Shown one piece after another: positions 37,401 to 47,885 of a stretch of DNA of 64,000 nucleotides. The stretch covers positions 1,545,501 to 1,609,500 of the forward strand of contig LSRY02000001.1 in NCBI GenBank assembly GCA_001643675.2. Direction: 5' to 3'. Source of the DNA: Monocercomonoides exilis (Eukaryota; Preaxostyla; Oxymonadida; Polymastigidae). The notes under the pieces were generated by a model. That model worked only from the letters and a program-made list of their open reading frames with translations. It ran no database searches and was not told the origin of the DNA. The stretch's first letter is position 1. Each line of letters opens with the position of its first letter. Made by a program: the position numbers and the translations under genes.

Positions 37401-40400
37401 CGCTTATCTGAAGCTGATGTGGAAGAATTGCTGAGAATTGGTCAATCTTCATCCAACAGGGAAGTTCTCCTCTTCTTCCACTTGCTGTTCCTTATGCATT
37501 TATCGCATGCCAACAGAAGTTGTATTAGCTTCATCAGCAGCAGAATTTGAAGATCCACTCAGGTCCAGTGCATCTATTGTTATATTCGATGCCAATGAAG
37601 TTGACTGAGACTCAGATGTTTGCTGAGAAGATGCAAAAGAGGAAGGTGTGACTTGTTGTGTGAATGAAGCAGCAACGGCCTTTAACCGCTGAATGAGAAA
37701 GGAAGAAATGGACATCGAAGGAGAAGAAGAATGTTTCTGGTTTTGGTGCATCTCGAATATGGCTGATATTTTGTGGAACAAGTTCTTCTTCACCATTAGC
37801 AAGAGAGCAGCGATAACAATAGCATTGAGTACAGCGCGCGTGGCCAGTGAACGAAGCAGCAGGCGATTGGACTACGCGGCAGAAGGGCCGAGAAGTTGCA
37901 TGGAGTACGAGATGATGGAAGGTGATGTACTGGAAGATGACATGGACTGAGAAATGGAAATAGAAGCGACACAAAATGTAAATAGAGAAGGAAATGAGAA
38001 CACGAAGATGAAGTGAAAGATGCTGAAAGCAGCTTTGAAGGCAGAGTGCGGACGATTGAAGTGAGCAAATGAAAAAGCGGGAGAGGGAACATGTTGACAA
38101 GAGGCACACATGAAAACTTGAGAGAAAAAGGCAGAATCGAAGGCTGCTCTTCTTTATGTGGCTATTCAACGCGCAGCGGAGCAACATTGTGTGTGTTGAA
38201 TCTGTCAGTTCGAATAGAGTTTCTCCGATGGATGTGACGCATGTTATTCTCGACGGAGAAACAAAAAATGCATTTTCGGTTGCAGACTGCAATATTAACT
38301 TGTCTTTGATTAAGACAGACGAAGCAAACAGAAACGGGTCTACAAATAATCGTGTTGACGGCAAATGTTTTATTGTCAATTGTGTTAAAAGAGAAGCCAT
38401 TATCATTCTTTCTATTGATCTTATTCTGCACATCAGACACAGTGCCAAATGTTTTTCTCTCTTCGCAGAACAGCTCAACTGTCTCTTGCCTCGTCCCCTC
38501 CTTCAACAGCTGCCCTTCTTTCTCCTCTCCACACATTCATCTCCTTTCTCATATTCATAATCATTTGTGCATCTCTCACAGTATCTTCTCCTCCAAAGCT
38601 GAACAGCCTCGTTCCACACAACAGGCTCAGAAACGAGTTCGCATCATTCGCCAATATTCCTCCTGTTGCCCCAGCATGCGATGAAGGAATGGTTGTGGGC
38701 TTTGGAAGCTGAGGCGACCCAAGCTGGTTAAAAAAATGGAACAGCGCCTCTCCGTGTGAATGAAGCAAAACAGCACCTTCTTTCTCCCCAACCTGCTGCG
38801 TCAATCGCACAAACAGCTTCTTCAGCCCTGCATTCTATCTGTATTTACTCTCACACGGAGTGACATTCCCAAAATCATCCACTCCTCCTTCTCCTCCTCC
38901 GTCTTCTCCATTTGCATTGGCATGCCTGTCTGGCCAGAAAAACTCTCTCATAAAGAAGCCGTCGCAAACATGTTTACCGCAGCTGCTCAGAGGTGTGCCT
39001 GCGTTGCTCTGCCGAGTGATGCTCTGATGGCAGATAAGACAAGATGTCTTCGTGACACAGAAACAGCCACCAAGATGTGGCTGCTGTGTCTTCTGGCGGG
39101 TACTGCCTGTCTTTTCTGCTGCCTTCTGAGCCAATTGTGTTCTCGTCGTCTTCTTTCTCTCCATTTTCCTTTGTGGACTTGGCTGAAGTAAAGGCAAACT
39201 GCGGAGGGGTCGAACTGAGCTCTCCGCTGGAGATGGTTGAGGTGTGTGAGAAAGTGACATGCGACTTCTTCTGATTGCTCTTAATGTGTACAGATGAAAG
39301 CGTCTTTCGCTGCTTGCGAGAGAAGCGCAGGGAAAGGAGTGTATTTGGGTCTACTTTTCTTTCTGCTGCCTTGTCTGTTTTATTGGCATTTGATGCGTCT
39401 GAAGATCGTGTTATATCCAAACTGTCTTCATCATCACTAACGTCACTATCATCGCTATCGTCGTTGTCATCATCTTCACTGTCTTCTTCTGCTTCTTCAG
39501 TGTCTGCTGCACCTGCTCCATTCACTCACTCTTTCCTCTCTTCATTCCGCTTCAAATAATTCGCATTCTTCCCTTTGCCTCTCAGCCACATCTTTCTTTT
39601 TGGCGTCTTTTCCTTTCTTTCCTCTTCCTGAACAACATTAGTCGGAAGCAGAAGGTCGGTTGGCTTGATTGTTGGGATGATCTTTCCATATGTCAGTTTC
39701 TGAGTGTTCTTCTTCAGCTTCGTAACTGCCTCCTTCTTCTGCCTCTCCTTCATCTCAGCTTCATTAAATGTTGCTTCGACTGAGCTGTTTTCTCTCATTT
39801 TTGCCGAGTTGCATGTGTTCGAGGTGTCATATTCAAAAACAGATCTGCTCTTTTTCGGTGTCTACCGGCTGGCTTGTGTGCTAGTCAAAAAAAATCTTCA
39901 CACTAAGGATCCTGTCTAACTCCACGTTTTCTTCTTTTTCCTCTTCCTCATCATCATCATCATCCACTTCCTCGTCATATTCATTCCCATCAGTGTTTCA
40001 TTCACTTCTTCCACTTGTCTCACGAGTGTCAGATTCAGAAGAGTCAAATGTTAGGCTGCCTTCTGCCACACAAAGCAGCTCCAACTTTTTCGAAAGAAGC
40101 TCACTCAGGACAGCTTATGAACCCATCGTCGGACTTGTCTTTGATCGAAATACTTTTCCTTTTGCTTTTCCTTTCCCTTTCACATTCGCTTTGCTCCTCT
40201 TTGCCTTCCAAACTCCAATTCATCTGATGGAAGCTCTTTAAACACATAAATTATTCTTCCCTTCTCTTTCTCTTTCTCCTTTTCCTTTTCTCTCTCCTTC
40301 TCCTTCTCCTTCTCCTTCTCTTTGTTTCCAAGCTTCCTCTTACTCTCCAATGCCGTAGCAGCTGACTCCGAACACCTCGCATTCTGCGCTGTCGCATATG

Positions 40401-40974
40401 CATTTGTTCATCCTTCGCTCTTCTTCCCCTGCTGACTCAACCCCATCGCAGTCATCATCTTCTTCTTCCGCATCTTCTGTGGTCTTCCTCTTGAAATAGC
40501 CAGCGGTACTTGTTCCATCCCTACACGTAATAGCTTCTTCTTCTTGCTGTTATTATTGTTATTGCTGTTATTATTGCTGCTTCCACCCATCTTGTTTGCC
40601 AGTCCCAGCACTTCTGATTTGAACTCGGGTGGAGCAATCCTTGAGCCTGTGTGTGTCTTCATGCAGACTGTCCGCTTGAAGGCAGCAAGCGCTTTTCTCC
40701 CTCTGCTTCGTTTGAGTGCTCTTCCGAATGCAGTTGATGGCATGCTCAGCAGTGAAACAGAACAAGAAGAGGATGATGAAGAGGGATTCTTGGTTTGATC
40801 ACTTGAAATCGGGAAAGATGCAGCTGGAAAACCAACATTCAATGAGGCAGAAGAAGAAGAAAATAAAAGACTTGGAAATAAAATTAAAATTAAAAAATAA
40901 ATAAACAAACAAAATGCCTTGAAGGACAAACATAGAATAATTTGCTTCTCTCCATAAGAAACGGGAAACAACAT
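34465..40974 (-). pseudogene. Decayed large gene, partly helical-repeat-like
   Basis: Protein-like minus-strand stretches follow one another in shifting frames. They comprise a basic N-terminal part (40770-40420), a charged/acidic part (39798-38974, one TGA at 39526), a Cys/His-rich stretch (near 39070-38930, TSCLICHQSITR then SSCGKHVCDGFF), and a helical part (38810-38480). Then comes a HEAT/ARM-like part (AKECLRISSPTVQHAALLAL near 36500; LFGMALQ-type helices near 36080-36200; SVVPQLLETMEGINLANVL near 35370-35320) and a Ser-rich end (34630-34540). The frame from 36084 to 34768 is broken once, by TAA at 35641-35643. TGA at 34765-34767 and several shifts follow or precede. Low-complexity Glu/Lys runs at 40260-40330 fit linkers. 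It may represent more than one ancestral gene. Confidence 0.55.
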
Positions 40975-41104
40975 AATTCAACTATGACTTCAGTCGAGAA
41001 AGAGCCACAGAATCTCCACAAAGAAAAGCGAAAGAAATATTCAAAAATGTATAATTGAATCTTTGGCAAATTAAGAAAAATTCCGAAAATTAAGTATCAA
41101 CACG

Positions 41105-41300
41105 AAATTTCAAACATTTTTCTTCATTGAAATCCCATTTCAATTTTCAATTTTTTTATTGATCTGCAATTTGCAGAAATGCTTTTTTTATACACCTAGA
41201 TAATATTTATATGTTGTCGAAGTGTTTCATGAGGTCCATAACCATTTCTGCAAATTTCCACGTTATAAAAAAGTTTTCATGATCATTGAGATCTTTTTTT
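41105..41300. repeat. Left terminal inverted repeat of the USP-transposase element
   Basis: It matches the reverse complement of 46620-46800 in two blocks separated by diverged sequence. It contains the palindromic box TTTGCAGAAAT and its partner ATTTCTGCAAA about 70 bp apart, a likely transposase-binding arrangement. Confidence 0.75.
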
Positions 41301-42079
41301 AATGCAAAAAATTTTTTGTTGATCTGTTTGTAAAAATTCATTTCTTTTAAATAAATATATATTGCTTTTAACGTTAATTTTAGTAATACGGAAAAAACTG
41401 AAATTGATTTCAAGGAGAAAATGATTGTATATTCGAATTTGAGTTTTCTTCAAAATGGAAAAAATATCAGTGAAATGAAAAAAAAAATGCGTTAAAAAAT
41501 AACAATTGTTCAACAATCAAAATGACATAAATAAACAAAAAGAACTTCCTGATATCAAACATAATAAAATTGAAAACTGTTAGAAATTTTCAAATCAGAT
41601 TCAATAACTTTCAAAATAACACAATTCTGTAACATCATCATAAAACAATCACCAAATATCAACTAAATATCAACAATTTTGAACAATGAAAAACATAAGA
41701 AGAAATAGCACGATTTCAACAAATTCATGGTTTCAAAGACAATTCCTAACAAAAAAGAATACTTATATAAAAAGTTCAAAAACTAACTTGTCTATTTTCA
41801 CACTATTTTCTATCCACTCTTCCCTTTCTGATATTTCTCTAACTTTGACTCTAAAAGATCAAATCCAACAAAGAAAAAAGACAGACACAATGATAAAACA
41901 ACATTTCACACTCTCAACAACTCTCTCTTCCAAAAACCTCACCCAAAGATCAATGAATTCCTTCACAACTCTCTCTATTAATGAATCTCGATATATACAA
42001 TAATTGTAGGGACAATAACCAATTTAATTATAGGGACATTATAGGGACAAAAACCACAAGAAAACAATCGGATTCTAAC

Positions 42080-42200
42080 TGTTGTGCACCTGGGAGGCTG
42101 TTCGTCGTATCCAGGTCCGGATAAAGCAGCCAGAAGGCTGCAATATCTAATACGAACAGTCATGTCCAGCACCCTTCCGATAGAGTGCCAGCTAAGCATA
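42080..42200 (-). other. GC-rich island with two stable hairpins downstream of the USP-transposase gene
   Basis: Within very AT-rich sequence, 42088-42116 forms a stem of ACCTGG with CCAGGT, and 42126-42141 forms a perfect 6-bp stem GCAGCC/GGCTGC with a 4-nt loop. It starts 17 nt beyond the stop codon, so it would lie in the 3' UTR if transcribed with the gene. It does not match C/D or H/ACA snoRNA boxes or a tRNA. Confidence 0.4.
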
Positions 42201-42216
42201 CACAACAACAAGTTTC

Positions 42217-45200
42217 TTAATAGGGGACACCAAAAGAACAATTTTGAGATTCACAAATAGAAGAAGAGTCAAGAAGAAGCTCAAATCTCCTTGAAAGAAG
42301 ATTTTGAGAAGATTGAGAAAGAAGAGAAGAGTTTGATGATGTGAAATCAGAGTTGAAGGTCTTTCTTGAACGTTGAATTTTTTCTTTCATTGTCGAAGAT
42401 TCGAGGGCAACCAGAGAGCGTTGAGGAAGATATCCAACAGCTGAAGCACAGACAAATGAGCCTTTGCGCTCAAAATACAAGTAGTCCTTCATGTGAGGGA
42501 CTGACAGAGATGGCCATGAAATTTGCTGAGATGGTACATATTCTTCAAAGTACCTCTCATGCTCAAAGTTATTGACAGATGTTGAAGATGGTGAAGAGTT
42601 TGATGATGATGTTGAGAAAATGTTTGATTGTGAAGTTGAAGAAGCTGATGTTGAAGTGTTCATATTGTTTTCAAAGAAGTTGATCAAGTCATGAAGTGTA
42701 GTGATATGTTCAGTCGAAAGATTGTTGTCGATTGCATACACTAACGCACCAAATTCACTATCACAGATATTTTTTCCATGATGCTCAGCGAAGAAGTTGA
42801 GTTGAGTATTTTTCTTTTTAAGAAGTTTCGATTGTTTGGAGAGGATGAAATGAAGAAGGAAGCGATTTCGGTTGTGTGGGCCCGAATCGCAGAAGAACTT
42901 AAAAGTGTGAGTGTCTGAGAAGAAGTGTCTTTTGATCACAGATTCCAGACACTCAATAACAAATCTGTGATCATTTGAGAGGCAGTCGGAGAAGAAGTTG
43001 AAAGTTCTTTTTATTTGTTGATTATTAATTTTTTGAAGTGAAATAACAGTGAACTGAGATACTTGTTGATAATTAAAGAATTCTTGTTGAAGTTGGTTCT
43101 TTCTGATGGGGAGTTTCCATTTCTCTTTGAAGTCGAAGACGAAGACTGCTTCTCCCTCTTTCAAATTGTCGACAGTTGATTGATAGTGTTTTCGTTGCAT
43201 TTCTGCAACAAGTCGATGTTGACGAAGTAGTTTCAGAGTGTGAAACTCGGCAGAAGAAAGTCCATTTTTGTTTTGAGAAGATTTAAGTTTGTTCTCGAGA
43301 TAGTCCAACTTCTCACACATGCCGCAGAGATCCGTTCGTCTTTTCGCTTTGGAGAAGTTTGTTGTCAGTTTGTAGAAATGGGAAAGAGAAACTTTGATAT
43401 TTGTTTCTTCTGTAAACTCTTTCCATAATTTTGTCTTGGGCTTGAAGATTAATCTTTTCTCATTGGGGGAAAAGATGCCGGTTTTCTTTCTTCTTTCTTT
43501 TAGTGCTTCCAATCCATATGAAGATGTGATTGATGAAGAAAGTGGAGGAATGAAAGTTGAACGATGAGGTGGAGTGATGAATGGAGACGATGATGATGAT
43601 GTTGTTGTTGTTGATGTGTTATTTAAAGTGTTGTTATCAGATGTTTCTGAAGAAGAGGAGGAACCACCAAATTGAATAGTTGAAAATGTTGGTTTTGTTT
43701 TTTCTTTGGCATAGAATGAGAGTGATGGAGTGTAACCTTGTGCGTAAAGATCCTTCCATGCCTTTGTCCAATTTTCGATGTTCAGTTCTGTCACATCAGC
43801 ATCGTTGCAAATATTCCATGAGACATCGTTTCCTCTATTTCTTTTGATGACAGCGATATAATGGCCACTTCTTTGATCCAATTGTTTATGAAGAATCTGC
43901 CCAACAAAATGATAAAAATACACTTCTTTATTGTTCTCCAGGAGATGAGGAAAATTATTATTTGAAAACCCTTTGCAAAACGAGCGCTGATTCACTCTAT
44001 CGGTCTCCATGACGAAGGTTTTTGTAGGTGCAGAGCAAGCAGTTTCAGTGCATTCGTGACAGAGGGCTAGCACCTCTGGAAATGCAGCCATTTCCTCCCA
44101 TCGAGCAGCACAGCATTTATCTTTACATTCATCGCAATAAACGTTATTCTTTCCATCCAATATTTCTGTTGCAAAAAGTGAAGATAAACCTTTGTGAGGT
44201 GATGATGTATTGATGACAATATTGCAACAAGCTTCGTTGAAATGTGATGAAATTTTTTGACATTTTTGACATTTGAGATGAGTGATAAGAACAGGATTAA
44301 AAGTATCCTTTTCAATCATTCTATCGTTTTGAAGAAGTTGATGAAGATTGTCAAATGCTTCTATCACATTCTGTTGCTGCCTGCTGCTGTATCCGCAAAA
44401 TGTTTCCCATTTGTTGATCAGTGATGGGACCCACGAACGCACTGATGAACCATCTTTGGCAAGTTGCTGACAAACATTCAAAACACGAGAAGACATTGTT
44501 TTTATTGCTGTTTGCTTTTTAAAAAAGAATGGTTTTTGAGATGTTATCGAAGAGAAGCATTGAAGAAGAGATGCAAGATAGCATGTGTTTCCTAAATTGA
44601 TTAATCCTTTTATTGATGTTGATGAAGAAGAATTTGATGATATTATTTTTGAAGAGGTCGATGAAGAAGGAGAAGAATTTGAATGAGGAAAATCTGTTTG
44701 ATTGTTATTCATCGTGATCTGTGCAGTATTATCATGATGTGAAATAACATTCTCATCGGCTGGTGTGTTATGTTGAGACGAATAAGTGTTGTTCTCTTTT
44801 GAAAACGATGAAAAAAGGTTTTGAAATGCTTGTGGTGGAATAAGAGTCGGTGAAGTGGCATATTCAATTAATTGATCACTCACCCACACGTCATTGTTGC
44901 TGAAGGAAGAAGTGTTTGTTGTTGCATTTTGTTGCTTTTTGGAAGATGAGGAGGACGAGGAGGAGGATGATGATGAGGAGGAGGAGGATGAAGAGGATGA
45001 TGAGGAGGAGGATGAGGAGGATGAGGAGGATGAGGAGGATGAGGAATATGAGGAAGATGTTGATGATTTTTTTGTTTTGAAGAATTTGTAAATTGGAATT
45101 GGAGAAGGTGACGAATGACGTTTGTGTGGGCTTTTATTTGTTTTTCTTTTTGTTGAACCCTTTTCTCTCCTAATTGGAGTGCTGATTGGGGCATCAACGG

Positions 45201-46027
45201 CTTGAGATGGAGAAGAATTTGTTGAAGAAGAATTTTCATGTGAAATGGTATCAGATTTTTTGTTTTGTTGAGATGATGTTGAAGATAAAGAAGATTGTTT
45301 TTTATTTGAAGAAGTGTTTTCTGTAACAATATCATTTTCCCATGCATCTTCATCAATAAATCTGGCGTAATCTGGCTCAGCTCGCTGCTTTTTCTTTGCT
45401 GACTGAAGCGAAGTTGAGGCTTCAGTTGAATGGGCTAACATCCAGTTGTTGCCCTTTTCCCAGTCCTGTTCATTTAAGCCTAAAATAAACAGATAAAATT
45501 ATACAAAAAAAAATAAAATAAATACAAACCACTTTTGCAAGACGGAAGATGAGGTTTTTGAGGCTGAATGATTAATCCTTGGTTCTTTTTGAGTGTTTGC
45601 TTCGCATAAATAAATTTGCCTTCTGTCACATCATATCCATAGTCTTGTAAATCGGACAATGATGTGTTTCGAGACAACGCCTGCAGCATTGTTGTCTGAG
45701 TGTGCAATGGAGCGTTGTTGTACACCGCAGACAGGTCTTCCAGCAGCTTAATGTGATATTCTGTTTCAAAAAATAAATAATAAATAAATCAAAAAGAAAA
45801 AAAATAACAGAGAGTTGAAATAATAATTTTAACACAATACAAAAAAAATATAAAACCCAACCATTCAAAGACTTCAGCAAATTATTAATTACTGAAGATG
45901 ATTGCCTGTAAGTGTAAAACAAATAGGCAAGCAACGAATCCACGTCATCTCCACCGATGCGTTTTATTTCATTCCATAAAACTTTGCATCTTGAATTAAG
46001 AGTTGATTGAGGTTTTGACAAAAACAT
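42217..46027 (-). CDS. Ubiquitin-specific protease fused to an RNase-H-like (DDE-type) transposase (1,219 aa)
   Basis: Exon 1 is 46027-45862, exon 2 45760-45530 and exon 3 45479-42217, with introns of 101 and 50 bp in consistent phases. Residues 1-132 form a helical region whose LQDYGYDVTEGKFIYAKQTL looks like the N-terminal part of large transposases. A Ser-rich linker with a long serine run follows. The peptidase C19 domain has GLINLGNTCYLASLLQC (Cys432), a zinc ribbon CxxC at 536/539 and 581/584, SGHYIAV (His672) and NICNDADV (Asp692), so the catalytic triad is complete. After a second Ser-rich linker, residues about 805-1065 carry VFVFDFKEKW (Asp915), FFCDSGPHNRNRFLL (Asp997) and HHGKNICDSEFG (Asp1039). 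This is the D...D-G-N-N...H-G-C-D pattern of an RNase-H-like transposase/integrase fold. The fusion and the element context suggest a transposase that carries its own deubiquitinase. Confidence 0.85.
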
Positions 46028-46619
46028 TTTTGTTTTGAATGTATTTTTATAATGGTTAGATGATAAAATAAATATATATGCTTTTGCTCAAATATATGAA
46101 ACATTTTTCTTAATTCTTTAATAATGTTAGGGCTTTGAATTGACCCCAAGAAAAATTGACAAATCGAATATTAAAAGAGTTGGAGAGAATTAATTATTCT
46201 TTTTTAAAATAATCCTTCCAAAAATTATTGAAGAGTCAAAATTGACATGAATCTCAACTCCTTTTGGACTTTATCAAAAAAAAAAAAAAATCATCAAACA
46301 ACAAAATTTGAATTTCTAAAAAAATATTAAAAATGTCATTTATAATACAAAAAATCAGCATTACTGTCTCAATCAAAATTTAAATTATTATAATAGTTAT
46401 TTTTGTGTTTATTAAAAAAAAATGATTTAAGTTGAAATAGGACTATTTTTTAATAATTTTTTTTTGGTAAATGATAAGTTTTTGCAAAAAAAATTTTTTT
46501 TAATGATGATAAATTATGAACAATGAAAATTTATTGCATCGATTGAAATTTATAAATTAAGAATATTTATATAAAAAATGTTTCGAAAATTATTCTTTCT
46601 GAAAATTGTTCGATTTGAT
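46028..46619. other. AT-rich 5' flank inside the element
   Basis: No open frame is found. A15 and T/A-rich runs occur near 46276 and 46490. It presumably holds the promoter of the USP-transposase gene, but no motif could be named. Confidence 0.45.
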
Positions 46620-46800
46620 CTTATTGATCAATGAAAGACTTTAATTACTTGGAAATTTGCAGAAATCGTTTTTGCATAAATGAATCTTTTCTTTATATCA
46701 TTTGTACCATTCACAGTCAAAAAATTATCATTTCTGCAAATTGCAGATCAACAAAAAATTCGAAATTTGAAATGGGTTTATAACAAGAAAAATAAAATTT
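46620..46800. repeat. Right terminal inverted repeat of the USP-transposase element
   Basis: It is the reverse complement of the left repeat: GGAAATTTGCAGAAAT at 46650 and ATTTCTGCAAATTGCAGATC near 46730, then a diverged block up to about 46800. It lies about 600 bp upstream of the gene's start codon. Confidence 0.75.
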
Positions 46801-46935
46801 GATTATCTTATGAAAAACTTCGTTTATTGAGGAAATTGCATAAGATATAATTCATATCGTAGTTTACTACTTCATCTTCTGTTGTGTTCTTCAAAAGATA
46901 CGCCCAATTCACTACTCTTCCATTTGACATAAACA

Positions 46936-47880
46936 ATGCTGTTCTCTCCTTCGCTGCTTCTCGTTAGAAGCAACAGAAGAAAATTTTGTTTCAATCTGAT
47001 AGAAAATTTGAATATTTTTTTTCTTCTTCATCTATTTCACCTCCATCCTCCTCTCTCGTTCAAGACATTCCCACACAATCCTCTTCGGCCCTGTTGGCTA
47101 TGGCAAATCAGCGCTGCTTGCATCAATTCTGGGAGAGACTATCTGTTTGGAAGGGAAGGGTTATTTGAAGGGAAAGGTGGCTTATGTGCCTCAGGTGTGT
47201 AATTAAAGATGAATAAAAGAAAATTAGTTATTATTTATTATTATTATTTTAATAACTTTATCTCTTCTAAACATTATATTTATCATTTCTTTTTCTGATT
47301 ATATTTAAGTTTTTTATTCTCCTTCTAATATACATCACAAATCTGTTCCTCCATCATTTCAATCACAGATTCCCTTCATCTTCAACGATACCATCAAATC
47401 CAACATCCTCTTCCACACTTCCTTCGACCCCGTCCGCTACACTCGTGTCATTCAAGCATGTTGTCTGGAACAAAACTTGGTCATTCTTCCTGGCGGAGAC
47501 GAAGCAGAAGTGGGCAAAAGAGGATACAACCTGTCGGAAGGGCAGCGAATGAGGATAGCTCTTGCAAGGGCTGTCTATTAATCTTCTGAGGTGTTTGTGT
47601 TGCATAACATTTTGGTGAGTGTCGATGCTCATGTGGGACAAACACCAGTCGCAAAGTGCATCATCCAGCTGCTGAAGGGGAAGACTGTCTTGTTCACACA
47701 CACCACGCGAAATATTTGGCTAATTTTGACACAGCCATCGCGATGGAGGAGGATGGGAGGATCAGAAAGATAGGCGTGGCGGAGGAGTTTAAGGGGATTG
47801 TGAAGGAGATTATGGTGATTGTGAAGGAAAAGAAGGAAGAAAGGAAAGGAAGAGGAGAAGGAGAAGAGGAGGAGAAGTGA
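46936..47880 (+). pseudogene. ABCC (MRP-type) transporter relic, first nucleotide-binding domain
   Basis: From 47080 the plus strand reads TILFGPVGYGKSALLASIL (Walker A), then KGKVAYVPQ. An intron of about 175 bp (47196-47369) follows, then IPFIFNDTIKSNILF, ILPGGDEAEVGKRGYNLSEG and QRMRIALARAVY (ABC signature). This order and SVDAHVG after Walker B are typical of NBD1 of ABCC transporters. It is broken by TAA at 47578-47580, and a one-base shift in a CACACA run near 47698 moves the rest (AKYLANFDTAIAMEEDGRI) to another frame. Walker B reads VFVLHN, with the Asp replaced by His. No transmembrane domain flanks it. Confidence 0.85.
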
Positions 47881-47885
47881 GGAGA

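Larger units (their letters stand above)
41105..46800 (-). mobile_element. DNA transposon of about 5.7 kb carrying the USP-transposase gene
   Basis: Inverted repeats of about 170-200 bp flank a single gene. The left copy is 41105-41300 and the right copy 46620-46800. Two strong blocks match in inverted orientation: CCCATTTCAA with GATCTGCAATTTGCAGAAAT (41134-41180 against 46730-46775), and ATTTCTGCAAATTTCC (41243-41258 against 46650-46665). Each repeat thus contains the GCAAATTTGCAG-like palindromic core twice. The outermost base and the target duplication could not be fixed. The element separates decayed genes on both sides, which fits insertion into non-functional DNA. Confidence 0.72.

Noticed and set aside
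40260-40330. CT-rich repeat array as a CRISPR-like or satellite array
   Set aside because: It is a simple Glu/Lys-coding low-complexity run (CTTCTC units) without spacers.
42088-42141. tRNA or snoRNA at the double hairpin
   Set aside because: There is no cloverleaf, no C/D boxes and no H/ACA spacing. It is kept only as a structured island.
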